64,000 nucleotides of DNA from Epichloe hybrida (lineage: Eukaryota > Ascomycota > Sordariomycetes > Hypocreales > Clavicipitaceae). A program made the translations under genes and the position numbers. This document shows positions 25,963 to 36,269 of this stretch, piece by piece. Under the pieces are notes generated by a model that saw only the letters and a list, made by a program, of their open reading frames with translations, was not told where the DNA came from and searched no databases. The stretch lies in contig JAFEKR010000001.1 of NCBI GenBank assembly GCA_019022495.1, forward strand, positions 1,364,001 to 1,428,000, given 5' to 3'. The first letter of the stretch is position 1, and every line of letters begins with the position of its first letter.

Positions 25963-27552
25963 ATGTTCAGCATCAGCCGCAGCCGCGCCTTGGCGTCGAC
26001 CCTGAATGCCTCCAAGGTGCGTCAATCTGGCTTGTCCCCTCGGTCAACTTTTTGTTTTTGACCATCCCCTGGAGTCAAGCTGCTAACATGACGCCGCACA
26101 GCAGCTCCAGATCACCCCCTCCGTCAGACTCCCCGGCATCGCTCAACAAAAACGAGCTCTGAGCATTCACGAATACCTTTCTGCCGACCTCTTGCGACAG
26201 GTAGAGCTTTCCCCCGTGGCCTCCGAATCGCTTTCCCCTGGGAGCGCAAACAACAATCCCATTCAAATTTGCTGACGAGAGACCGTATTCTAGTATGGCG
26301 TTGGTGTCCCCAAGGGCTCAGTTGCCAAGACTTCTGGGGAGGCCAAGGCTATCGCTAAGGAAATCGGCACCGAGGACATGGTCATCAAAGCCCAGGTTCT
26401 CGCCGGTGGACGTGGAAAGGGCACCTTTGACAATGGCCTCAAGGGAGGTGTCCGAGTCATTTACTCTCCTCACGAGGCCGAGATGTTTGCTCAGCAGATG
26501 ATTGGTCACAAGCTCGTCACCAAACAGACTGGAGCTGGTGGTCGTCTCTGCAACGCTGTGTATATTTGCGAGCGCAAGTTTGCCCGTCGTGAATTCTACC
26601 TGGCCATCCTCATGGATCGTGCCTCTCAGTCCCCCGTCATCGTCTCCTCATCGCAGGGTGGCGTGGATATTGAAACCGTTGCCAAGGAAAGCCCCGATGC
26701 CATCAACACTACCTACATCGACATCAACACTGGCGTGACTGACGAGATTGCCCGTGACATTGCTACCAAGCTGGGCTTTAGCGAGCAGTGCATCGAAGAC
26801 GCCAAGGATACCATCCAGAAGCTGTACAAGATCTTCTCCGAACGCGACGCCACCCAGATCGAGATCAATCCCCTTTCGGAGACCAGTGACCACCAGGTAC
26901 TTTGCATGGATGCCAAGTTCGGCTTCGATGACAACGCCGACTTCCGTCAGAAGGAGATCTTCGAGTGGCGCGACACCACTCAGGAGGACCCCGATGAGGT
27001 CCGCGCTGCCAAGTCTGGCCTCAACTTCATCAAGCTTGATGGTGACATTGGCTGCCTTGTCAACGGCGCCGGTCTCGCCATGGCCACCATGGACATCATC
27101 AAGCTGAACGGTGGCCAGCCCGCCAACTTCCTCGACGTTGGTGGTGGTGCCACTCCTGCTGCCATTCAGGAGGCCTTCGAGCTCATCACCAGCGACCCCA
27201 AGGTCACTGCCATCTTTGTCAACATCTTCGGTGGTATTGTCCGCTGCGACCACATTGCCACTGGCCTGATCAAGACCGTTGAGAACCTCAACCTCAAGAT
27301 TCCCATCATTGCCCGTCTGCAGGGAACCAACGTCGAGCGGGCTCACAAGCTGATCAACGAGTCCGGCATGAAGATCTTTTCCATTGACGACTTGCAGAGC
27401 GCTGCTGAGAAGTCTGTTCAACTGTCAAAGGTCGTCAAGATGGGTAAGTAGCTGCCATCTGCGCTCGGGGGGCTTTCGATTGGCTAACATGTGCTGTCTT
27501 CTCTATAGCTCGCGACATCGATGTCGGTGTCGAGTTCTCCCTGGGTATCTAG
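25963..27552 (+). CDS. LSC2: Succinyl-CoA ligase beta subunit, mitochondrial
   Basis: Four exons (25963-26016, 26102-26200, 26294-27443, 27509-27552) encode 448 aa. The N-terminus [18 protein letters not shown] is a typical mitochondrial presequence. The mature protein starts near [11 protein letters not shown]. An ATP-grasp fold follows ([40 protein letters not shown]), then the CoA-ligase-type C-terminal domain ([48 protein letters not shown]). It ends with [12 protein letters not shown] from the last small exon. With the alpha subunit it makes succinate from succinyl-CoA in the TCA cycle with nucleotide phosphorylation. Codon use is strongly C-ending, as expected of a highly expressed gene. 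I cannot tell ATP from GTP specificity by eye. Confidence 0.95.
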
Positions 27553-28681
27553 ACTGGGCATAGTGGGGTACTGGAAAGAGTAGCATCCCGTGTAAAATTT
27601 CATGATTTTGGGGGTTACGGGTGAAGATTGCCTTGGAAGGCGGCAAAGTGTATTGTTGTTGTAGCATGCAGTCAGCCTTTCGTGAATTAATAGAATTGGA
27701 CTTGGCTTGTTTCCTGCATTTACTACTCTGACTGTACGTGACATCTGCTGCATGAGATATTTTCTTCCGACGTGAGCCGACGTGAGGACCACTGGCAACA
27801 TTGTACAGTTCCAAGATCAATACAGATTTGTCGAGGTCTTGAAAAGGGAGATTATATCTGCGGGCTGCAGAACTGCCGTGTTACATGTGGCCGCATCAAA
27901 TCAATTTCCCCGCTTCGCGAAGTCATTCCCAAGGCTTCGATATTGCAAGATGCTGCCGTATCGACCGATGCAGCATGTAGAGCAACATGTCCCTTCTCGA
28001 AGATACCCCGTGATATCTAGAGTGTTCCAGATTGGTCTGTCTTTGATAGCCTCGATAATCAGTATACACGCGGCACGCCGTCTGGAAGACGGAAAACTTG
28101 GCCTCGAAACATGCAATCTGGGTTTCTTATCCGTTCAGGCCTTATCCGTTCAGGCCTTATGTTGATCTCTTGTGTCGTCTGCAAACACCGACGGGCACTC
28201 CGAGTGGCTCAACTTGTCAGATCTGTGTTTCAGTCCACCCACGAGCACGACTCAACAAAGCCCAAACGGGCAACTCTCAGCCAACCAAACTTGCATCGCC
28301 AAATCCCACGTTCTCATCTGTGTCGCATAATCGTCTCAATTCACATCACATGCGAATGAATTACAGAGGAACAAGGGAGTATCTGACCTGACCTTTGCTG
28401 TGGTGCCAACCCCGCCGTCTGAACTGCTCACCGTACCAGAGAGCCGGGGTTGGGGGGGGGGGGGGGACAAGTAAGTTGACAGGGTGTCTCGGCAATGTTC
28501 GGTTGCAAGCAAATATATGTCGTTTTCTACGACTTTGCGTGCGTGTCTAGGCTCAAGATGGAACAAATGTGGACTCTAGACGATTGCTTTTGGATGGGCA
28601 TCGACTGATGACTTCTTCTCGGGATGACGTCGAAATGGAAATCGGGGCGCGACGAGATGTCTCGTCTCCACCAATGCAGTC

Positions 28682-28712
<31 letters not shown>

Positions 28713-28954
28713 TAGGTGACCGCTGGTATTACTATGCGCGACTCAGACTTGTTTGTTGTGGCTTGATGCGAAGACTTGGTCCACATTCTGGATGGGAAAA
28801 GAGTCATGATGCCAAACTTATAAGTACGATGCCCGCGAGGCCACAAAAGTTACGCTCGTCTGACACTATTTCCTCTGTCTTGAAACTCTCATCATTATCT
28901 CCATCTCACAATCATCATACGGATTACTTGCTTGGTAACACCCCCAAAAAAAAA
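27553..28954. other. Intergenic with short repeats
   Basis: No gene is recognised. Contents: a direct repeat TATCCGTTCAGGCCT at about 28130-28160, a G run at about 28451-28466, and a GA-rich microsatellite at about 28682-28711. A TATA-like CTTATAAG at about 28817 and a C/T/A-rich leader at about 28870-28920 precede the small ORF at 28955. Confidence 0.5.
28682..28711. repeat. (GA)n microsatellite
   Basis: A nearly perfect GA dinucleotide run of about 30 bp lies about 250 bp upstream of the small ORF at 28955. Confidence 0.8.
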
Positions 28955-29218
28955 ATGCCTTCCCAGAGAAACCAGAGAAGAAGCTGGTTCGCTCGCCACA
29001 TGGCTCCTCCACCGCCACTTAATGCCACGCCTACGTGCCCTTGCGCAAACTGCTACAATGTTGTAGCCCAAAGACCACTGATGATGGACGACCGAAGTCA
29101 CAGCCATGCATCATCTAGTGCTGGCTCACCGACGAGGCGAAACTCTGACAGTACTTCCGTCACAGGCGGAGATGCCACCACGACCACTGCGCACATTGAA
29201 TTGGCTTATAGCAAATGA
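28955..29218 (+). CDS. Small hypothetical protein with CPCANC motif (87 aa)
   Basis: A single-exon frame begins MPSQRNQRRSWFARHM. It has a proline stretch (APPPPLN), a cysteine motif CPCANC, and a Ser/Thr-rich, histidine-containing second half ending ELAYSK. I do not recognise the family. No signal peptide or transmembrane helix is visible. Support for a real gene: a TATA-like CTTATAAG about 135 bp upstream, a fungal-type leader with CATCAT/TCTCA repeats, and an A-rich stretch right before the ATG. The frame is open further upstream with other ATGs (for example near 28829), so the start is a judgement. Confidence 0.45.
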   Translation: MPSQRNQRRSWFARHMAPPPPLNATPTCPCANCYNVVAQRPLMMDDRSHSHASSSAGSPTRRNSDSTSVTGGDATTTTAHIELAYSK

Positions 29219-29765
29219 TGGAGATAAACAAAACATATATTTTAGAAGCTGGCGTGGGGGGTAAATTTTTTTTTTTTTTTTTCGCTTCCGAGATGGCTGG
29301 CTTTGTAGCATGCTGGAGAAATTGGCCGTGAACTTGGAAACCCGATGTACGGCGTTGAAGACAACATTAGCAGACTGTACGGGGTATTAGGCGTTGGGGA
29401 GAAACTAAACCCCTTTTTATCTTCGCCGGTTCAATATATTGACTCTGCGTGATTGTCATTTCGATCTATCTTGAACCAATCACCAAGCAGACAAATTTCA
29501 ACGTGAAATTAGTGATCGTGGATGAAGAGCCGCAAGTACTTGGCCTGGCCTCCTACAAATCTACACCATGTGGTCTGTCAGGTTGTCGCCTTTGACGTCA
29601 CCCCCCCCCCCCCTCCTCCATCACATCCAAGCAACTCGAGCAAGTAGTATACAAAGTCCTCTCTTGCCGAGCACGTGCACGCCCTCCGTTCCAAAGCGCA
29701 TACATTGGAACCCCTCCTATTATCTGAACCCTGAACCCCTCGGGCATCGCAAAGGAGAGTTCACA
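29219..29765. other. Intergenic, promoter of the fructosamine-kinase-like gene
   Basis: No gene is seen. A T tract occurs at about 29266-29282 and a C run at about 29601-29612. Confidence 0.5.
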
Positions 29766-30928
29766 ATGGCCCCAAATGTCGACGTAGAGATCCTGAAAGC
29801 GCTCGGCCTGCAGGACGAAGAGGCCCAGATTAGCTCTCATGGCGGATCCGGCTTCTCATCCACCTTCAAGCTCACTGCCACGACAAATGGCCAACCCATC
29901 AACTATTTCGTCAAGACCGGTGCCGGGAAGAACGCCGAGTCCATGTTCAAAGGTACCCTGTCGCTCTTCTTCATCAAAGCAGCATTCCACGTGTGTTGAC
30001 GACCTCTCACGCAATTTTATACTACAGGAGAACATGCTTCCTTGAACGCCATCCAAGACGCCGTCCCCCTGTTCTGCCCCAGATCCCACGCCCACGGCCC
30101 AATGGCCTCGGCGAACAGATACTTCCTAGTCACAGACTTCCTTGATCTGGGATCGAATGCGGCCGGGGGATCGGGACTGTCTCTCGCAGCCAAATTGGCC
30201 AAGTTGCATACCACTCCGGCGCCAATCCCAGAGGGCTACGACAAGCCCATGTTCGGATTTCCCGTCTCGACATGTTGTGGTGAGACGGCGCAGGACAACA
30301 CGTGGAAGTCCTCGTGGGCAGAGTTCTACGCTGATAATCGCCTTCGGGGCATCTTGAGAGCCTGCGTTGACAGGAACGGCGCCGACGCAGAGCTTGGCAA
30401 AGCTGTGGAATCAATGGCCGAGGAAGTCGTTCCTCGATTAATAGGTGAAGACACCATCGGGAAGATCACGCCTGTCGTGGTCCATGGTGATTTGTGGAGC
30501 GGCAATCACTCGAATGGTCAGATAGCTGGAAGAGGAGGAAGTGAAGAGGTAGTGTTTGATCCGTCCGCCGTCCATGGCCATTCGGAGTATGATCTGGGCA
30601 TAATGAACATGTTTGGAGGCTTTGGTGGCAGCTTTTGGAAAGAGTATGAGAAGCTGCTTCCGAAAGCGGAGCCACGAGAGGAATGGGAGGATAGAGTGGC
30701 AATGTACGAGTTGTGAGTGACCCCCTGGAAAACCTACAGCATCCCTTTTCCCGCCGAGGTCACAACGACCGACGTGCTGTCGATGAGCTGACGGACCCAA
30801 GATATCATCACTTGAACCATTTCGCCATGTTTGGAGGCGGGTACCGCGGCGGAGCCATGTCCATCATGAAAAAGCTGATTGCAAAGTATGGGAAGACAGA
30901 ATCGTACCCGGTCATACATAATGATTGA
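29766..30928 (+). CDS. Fructosamine/ketosamine-3-kinase-like protein (FN3K family)
   Basis: Three exons (29766-29952, 30028-30712, 30802-30928) encode 332 aa with consistent phases; donors are GTACCC and GTGAGT. Family features: an N-terminal lobe with SSHGGSGFSSTFKL and the ATP-binding lysine in YFVKTG; GEHASLNAI after the first intron; YFLVTDFLDLG; AAKLAKLHTTPAP; FGFPVSTCCGETAQDN with WAEFYADNRL; the catalytic loop VVHGDLWSGN near residue 215; FDPSAVHGHSEYDLGIMNMFGG; and a C-terminal YHHLNHFAMFGGGY. FN3K enzymes phosphorylate sugar-derived amines on glycated proteins, destabilising the adduct; the family role is known, substrate here is inferred. The residues YELYHH span the second splice junction, which supports it. 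Confidence 0.92.
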
Positions 30929-31130
30929 TGTATTCAAAGGATACCGATTAAGACTACCATAGTATGGTGGGGGAAACGAAGGAAGTAAGACTGACATCCA
31001 AAACGCCTGTATATGATTGCTCGCTGCGATGCAAACCACCCCAAGTCTATAGAATTAATCGAAAACGCGCTGCAACCGAGTTGAAAGCAGATCCAGAGGT
31101 GACTTCGTATGTCTGCGAAAAGGAAGGAGA

Positions 31131-31897
31131 TCATGCAGCCAGCATTTCTTGCGCTTCTGGCCTCCTTGAACTCGAAGGCTCTTCGCTAGTTCTTTCACTA
31201 ATGGGTACTTGGGCATTGGGAACCGATGGCAGAACTTGTCCCTCACCAGACAGCTCGGCCTGGAGAGCTGCAAGTTCATCTTCCACGTCCTCCTCATCCT
31301 GGTTCGATATTTGCCCACCGAGCATCTCGCTGACTTCCTGATGTTTGCGAGACAAGAATCAGCCTTGCGACCATAGGATGACAATTGGGTTGGCCGAATC
31401 AGCAAGTTCGGGAGGCAAAAAAAAAAAAAACATACCTGCTGGTAGGCAATGGCATCCGCCGTCTCTCCCATGAGCTTCTCTACATTCTCCAATCCGCCCA
31501 TCTCAGCATGGATCTCCTTGAGGACCTTGGTACCCTGTTGCAAGCCAAAAACAACATCCTTCTGTATAAGGGCAAATTCCACATTCGAAGTCAGCTTTTC
31601 CAGCTGCTCGAGCTGCGCGTCGGTTTTGGCGAGCAGCGTTTCTTGGTACTTCTTGCGCCGTAGCGCCAAGAGGGCTCTTTTCTTGTCGCCCTTGGCAAGC
31701 ATCTGCCGCGCTACATCCGTCTCCTTGCCTGTGAGGACGGTGATGCGTCTTTGGTATTGGTGTAGCTTATCGCGCTGGTTCTTCATATCCAGGATCGCCC
31801 TGCCCCAACCAAAACCAAAGCACGGTTACCAGTAAGCGGGGGTGGTCATGGTAGGACGATGACGGGCTCATGGGTGAACGGGGTTGGAGGTTGACCA

Positions 31898-31938
<41 letters not shown>

Positions 31939-31978
31939 ACTTGTCCTGGGCGGTGACCTTGCTGGCGTTGCTCCCCAT
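31131..31978 (-). CDS. VPS20: ESCRT-III subunit Vps20/CHMP6 (Snf7 family)
   Basis: Three exons (31978-31941, 31799-31436, 31337-31131) encode 202 aa. The protein starts MGSNASKVTAQDKAILDMKN; the Gly2 context fits N-myristoylation, typical of Vps20. A basic helical hairpin follows (QRDKLHQYQRRI, KRALLALRRKKYQETLL), then an acidic C-terminal half with EDVEDELAALQAEL, the MIM-type/regulatory helix. In yeast, Vps20 links ESCRT-II to Snf7 polymerisation on endosomes. Both introns have a long T run immediately after the 5' splice site: T37 after GTAGG in intron 1, T14 after GTATG in intron 2. The gene is divergent from the RIX7-like ATPase at 32623. Confidence 0.9.
31899..31935. repeat. A37 homopolymer (T37 on the VPS20 sense strand)
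   Basis: This uninterrupted run sits inside VPS20 intron 1, starting six bases into the intron. It makes up about a quarter of the 141-nt intron. Confidence 0.9.
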
Positions 31979-32622
31979 GCTGATCGCGCGCTGCCTCTAC
32001 CCCAGTCTTTGCGTGGCTGGGTTGAGTTTGCATGTTGACAGATGGGAGGCACTTGTTGGCGATGTCACAAGTCTACTTACTACTCGTGCCACGTCCCACT
32101 TTTTTGGTTCTCGTAGACCTCGCACCAGTCACCCAGTGATTTAACTTAATAAGTTCTATCGCGAGATATGAGTCACCCTTGGCTGAAGTTAAAGAGCTGC
32201 AGAACGCCACAAACTGCGAAAAAATTTGCTCCAGCTTTAGCAAGAGTGCGTAACATGTAGCAACTTATTAAACAAGGCGTAGAGGCACTTTTCCGTTTTA
32301 GGCTTAGTTGCTACTGCATGATGAAAAAAAAATTAAAAATTCGTTGCTGCATGTTTACATGCTTGGCAAGGCAAGCGATGCCTCCGACCACAACGACGCT
32401 GACTTCGCAGGTGCAGCAGAGTTTGCTATTGCAGCTCGGGAAGCTGCTAACAGAGTTTGCCGAGTCATTGCCATAGTTTGTCGAGCCATTGTAGTTCGGG
32501 AAGCTGTCAACAAAGAAGAGCTAATGCCTAAGGCTTTGATTTCCAACATATAAAACGCACTGGTGGGACAAATTTTTTGTTAGAACTCCCATCCATCATC
32601 ATCCATCATCACTTACTTCACA
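31979..32622. other. Divergent promoter region with an imperfect internal duplication
   Basis: About 640 bp separates VPS20 (-) from the RIX7-like ATPase (+). An imperfect duplication is visible at about 32428-32515: a GCTCGGGAAGCTGCTAACA-like unit recurs as GTTCGGGAAGCTGTCAACA about 54 bp later. A CATCATCATC-type repeat lies at about 32590-32610, just before the ATG. Confidence 0.55.
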
Positions 32623-34851
32623 ATGCCGCCACGTATAGGCCTTCGATCTCGCCTCGAGTACGACGTTGATAGAGTTCTAAAACAACTTGAATCGTCGTCC
32701 AACGCGAATCGCCGCTTCACATCTACCATGGATGCCTACGATGCCATCCAACGATCCAACTCTAGCCTGAAACGACAGAAGAAAAAGCCTCTGGAGGATG
32801 CCATAGACCGAGTGCTCTTGTTTCATAAGCAAGAGGCCGACGATTCAAACGACTCGGAGGCTGCCATAGAAGAAGCGGAGGCGGCGACGATTCAAGGCGA
32901 TGATCGATATGTTTCCAGACAAGTGACAAAATTAGGGCATCAATATATATCCACCACTGGCGCGGCAAACTCAGCAGAGCAGTCGCACTCTAAGAAACGA
33001 CGATTACCAGAAGGGAGTGAGGGTGCACCGGGCATAAAGAGGCAAACTAATGGCGAGGGCTCGACCAGGAACACCGTCACAACACAGAAGGAACAGCCCG
33101 CAAGCAAGAGCCAGAAGCCAAGTCGATTCACTGTGGAGCATGTGTATGAAAAGAAACCGCTCGGTGGTCTTGGAGATTTGTTGGCTGAAATACTTCGGCT
33201 GCTGGGGGGCACGTTGAAATTTCCCAGTTCATACGAAAGATTTGGGGGGTACAATCGGCCGACCGGTATCATCATATCAGGACCAGATGGGATGGGCAAA
33301 AGATCACTGGTTCAAAACATCGCCTTCATGTTGGGAGTCCCCCTCATTTCTCTGAAAAAGTGTTTTTCAGAACCCAAGACAATGGCGACAATGACGAGGA
33401 GCATGATGGAGGCATTCGATGCGGCCATTGCACAAGCCCCCAGTATTGTTTTCATTGACGACATTCATCGTTGCATGAGCAAACCAGGTTCTTTGCGCCA
33501 CAACGACTTTCATGCTAAGGCGATCGACCTATTCATGCAGCAAATGGAGCGAGTTCAGCGAAGTAAAGCTGGAGGCGCAAACTGTATTGCAATAGCCACG
33601 ACATCGAATATAGCCGAGGTCAACATTGACATTCTCACAGGAGGGTTTTTCGAGGAGACTGTTCAAGTGAAGCTACCGGATTACGATGCGAGGAGAGATG
33701 TTCTGGACAAAATCACGCGCGGGTCGACACTCGGAGTTGACGTTGACTTGGACGAAATTGCCAGAATGACCCACGGCTTTGTGCCTGCCGAGCTTGCGTG
33801 GCTCACAAACAAAGCAAAAATTCTAGCAGCAAACAATTTGAGTGACGAAGATGATACTGATCTCCGCGGCGTTGACTGGGAGGCTGCCATCTTGGCAGAA
33901 GACGTGGAGGTTCTCAGACCAATGCGATACAGGGTGCGATCGAAAGGGCCCGTGTCCATGGACGATTTCAAAAAGGCATTCGGGAAAATGACGCCATCTC
34001 TTCGTAAAGAAGGGTTCTCTGTCATTCCCAGCGTCACGTGGGACCAAGTTGGTGCTCTCAACGCGGCGCGGAAACAATTGCAATTGTCTATCATCGGACC
34101 AATCAAGCGGCCTGATGTGTACAAGGAATTTGGACTTAGACAAAACGCCGGCGTGCTTCTTTGGGGCCCTCCAGGTTGCGGCAAGACCTTGATTGCACAA
34201 GCGGTTGCCAACGACACAAAGGCCAGCTTTATTCTCATCAATGGTCCGGAACTCTTGAACAAGTACGTGGGTGAGTCGGAACGAGCAGTCAGAGAACTGT
34301 TCCAAAGAGCACGCTCCTCCAAGCCTTGCATATTATTCTTTGACGAGATGGACTCTGTCGTTCCTCCACGAGCCCATGCGTCCACCGAGTCAGGTGCCAG
34401 AGTCGTCAACGCCCTTCTCACAGAGCTTGATGGTGCACAAGATAGAAGCGGAGTGTACGTGATTGGCACCACGAACCGCCCCGATATGATAGACGAGGCT
34501 ATTCTTCGACCGGGCCGTCTAGGGAACCAAATCTTCATTGATTTACCTACACCCCTTGAGCGCGTTGAAATTCTTCAAGCAATCTACAGAACCCGCCACG
34601 ACAATCCATCTCCAGCAGCCTTGGAGGCGCTTGCGAAGGTGGCCCAGGACCCGCGATGCACCGACTTCAGTGGTGCAGACTTGGATGCACTTCATACAAA
34701 AGCAGCACATTCTGGGCTGGAGCGGTGGATGCAGGACGAAGCCTCGCAAAAGGAGATCGTGGATGGAGATTGGGAGGTTGCCTTGAACAACACAAAGGCC
34801 AGCGTGAAGGATCCAGCAGCTTACCGTAATCGGAATCGCAATCTTGCATGA
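32623..34851 (+). CDS. RIX7/NVL-type double AAA ATPase with degenerate D1
   Basis: A single exon encodes 742 aa. The N-terminal region has the family segment YDAIQRSNSSLKRQKKKPLEDAI and a basic Lys/Arg patch (SKKRRLP). D2 is canonical: LLWGPPGCGKT with Walker A at about 515-522, ILFFDEMDS Walker B, NKYVGESERAVRELF, and GTTNRPDMIDEAILRPGR. It resembles Rix7/NVL, the nuclear remodeler of pre-60S ribosomes. D1 is aberrant: Walker A at 220-228 reads GPDGMGKRS (Arg where Ser/Thr normally binds Mg), Walker B at about 275-280 is IVFIDD (Asp for the catalytic Glu), and the usual GGRFD arginine-finger segment is GGFFEE. D1 probably cannot hydrolyse ATP. It may be the sole, divergent RIX7 or a paralogue; a genome search would decide. 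Confidence 0.85.
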   Translation: MPPRIGLRSRLEYDVDRVLKQLESSSNANRRFTSTMDAYDAIQRSNSSLKRQKKKPLEDAIDRVLLFHKQEADDSNDSEAAIEEAEAATIQGDDRYVSRQVTKLGHQYISTTGAANSAEQSHSKKRRLPEGSEGAPGIKRQTNGEGSTRNTVTTQKEQPASKSQKPSRFTVEHVYEKKPLGGLGDLLAEILRLLGGTLKFPSSYERFGGYNRPTGIIISGPDGMGKRSLVQNIAFMLGVPLISLKKCFSEPKTMATMTRSMMEAFDAAIAQAPSIVFIDDIHRCMSKPGSLRHNDFHAKAIDLFMQQMERVQRSKAGGANCIAIATTSNIAEVNIDILTGGFFEETVQVKLPDYDARRDVLDKITRGSTLGVDVDLDEIARMTHGFVPAELAWLTNKAKILAANNLSDEDDTDLRGVDWEAAILAEDVEVLRPMRYRVRSKGPVSMDDFKKAFGKMTPSLRKEGFSVIPSVTWDQVGALNAARKQLQLSIIGPIKRPDVYKEFGLRQNAGVLLWGPPGCGKTLIAQAVANDTKASFILINGPELLNKYVGESERAVRELFQRARSSKPCILFFDEMDSVVPPRAHASTESGARVVNALLTELDGAQDRSGVYVIGTTNRPDMIDEAILRPGRLGNQIFIDLPTPLERVEILQAIYRTRHDNPSPAALEALAKVAQDPRCTDFSGADLDALHTKAAHSGLERWMQDEASQKEIVDGDWEVALNNTKASVKDPAAYRNRNRNLA

Positions 34852-35390
34852 AGGCAGGCGGGCTGGAGGAAGATGGTCAACGATACCCCATGTGCACTTA
34901 ATACAAGCGTAATTATTACAAAAAGCGTCCAGTTTTAATTCGAGTATTTTTTGCTTGCCATTGAGAAATCCCCTGATAGGGCAGTAGAGACGTTGAGAAA
35001 CCCGAAAAGATCCGAGCGGCGAACGAGAAGCTGAATATGCTGTATGCCCAGGGAAGACGTGTCCTGAAAGAGAAAATGTCGTGAGGGAATGTTACCTGCT
35101 CCGGAGGTTTGTACTACTTTTCGCGATCAGTCGTTGAATTCGAATTGGAGATGTAGCTTCAATGGATAGCCGCGTTATTATTTGACGCACTCATTGTCAC
35201 TTGCTAATACAATCGCTCGATTTCAATCGAACTTAGTCAAGGAGAAAGTGCTGATGAAAGAGGAGTTTGGATTTAAGCGCGCGTTTGCTAGCGCTAATAT
35301 AATTCTAAAATTTGTCTATAGTACACTCATTCGTTGCACACCGCGCCGTCTATCAATCCTATCGTTACACATGCAAAAGTAGGTAGGTAC
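34852..35390. other. Convergent intergenic region, nothing recognised
   Basis: This AT-rich stretch lies between the 3' ends of the RIX7-like gene (+) and cytochrome c (-). No coding signal is seen. Confidence 0.5.
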
Positions 35391-36269
35391 CTAAGCAGTA
35401 GCGTCCTTCAGGTAGCTGTGGTAAAATGTTAGCAATCATTGATGCTCGTGAAGTAATCCCGTGACGGAGAGTAAAACGTACGCGATGAGATCCTTTCTGT
35501 CCTTCTCCTTCTTGAGGCCACCGAATGCCATCTTGGTGCCGGGAATGTACTTCTTGGGATTCTCAAGATAAGCGAATAGGGTGTCGTCGTCCCAGGTGAT
35601 GCCCTTCTGCTTGTTGGCATCGGTGTAGGAGTAGCCTTCGACGGAACCAGTCTTGCGGCCGAAGAGACCGTGAAGAGCAGGTCCGATCTTGTTGCCACCG
35701 TCCTTCTCGACAGTGTGGCACTGAGCGCAACGAGTTTTGAAGACTTTACCACCATTCTTGAGGTCACCTGCGAAAATGGTGTCAGCACGTGTCACCTTAT
35801 AGGTAGAATCTTGCACGGAGGGATGATCAAGGGATGGCGGTTCAGGTCTAGGTCAGTCGATTGGGCCGCCGGAGGTTCGCTGTGCGGCAAAACGCAAGAT
35901 ACGATGAGCGAGAGCGCAATTCCAGACGCATTCGCTATGGCTGCACCCGAATTCTCCCGAGTCAAGTTCCCAGTATTTTTTTTTTTCATCTCTCGGCCAA
36001 GTGCAAATGACGCAGGATTCGCAAGCTCGTCGCCAGCCGACGCCAGCCGAGAGAAACTGAACACGTAGTCATTGTGCCAAAGAGATACCGAAAAAAAAAC
36101 CACTCGAAACTTCGCCCAACAGCGACTCAGCAGCTTCATGTGCGCAGTTTGCGCTCATCTCGTTCGCTTTGCGTTGGCGCAATCGCAACTGAACCGACCC
36201 GGGTCGACCGACCAACCCGTAGCCTCGGCCATCCTCGGTGCAGAGGACCATGGACTTACCGCCAGCCAT
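35391..36269 (-). CDS. CYC1: Cytochrome c
   Basis: Three exons (36269-36260, 35767-35482, 35415-35391) encode 106 aa. The heme-binding CAQCH (C17, C20, H21) and the axial ligand M83 in [10 protein letters not shown] are intact, as are [14 protein letters not shown] and [11 protein letters not shown]. The protein ends AYLKDATA. The first coding exon is only 10 nt (Met-Ala-Gly plus one base) and is followed by a 492-nt intron, far longer than others in the window. The last exon is 25 nt. The N-terminus [17 protein letters not shown] is shorter than in fungal homologues that start MGFEAGD-like. It carries electrons from complex III to complex IV in the mitochondrial intermembrane space. Confidence 0.93.

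Noticed and set aside
26648..27421. 257-codon open frame antisense to LSC2
   Set aside because: It is a mirror of the C-ending codon bias of LSC2; repetitive Leu/Val/Gly/Asp composition, no family match.
23030..28000. P450, MGMT and LSC2 as a secondary-metabolite cluster
   Set aside because: No polyketide synthase, peptide synthetase or terpene enzyme nearby, and the neighbours are housekeeping genes.
33681..34538. 285-codon open frame antisense to the RIX7-like ATPase
   Set aside because: It lies wholly over the conserved D1-D2 region of a recognised gene and has no family features.
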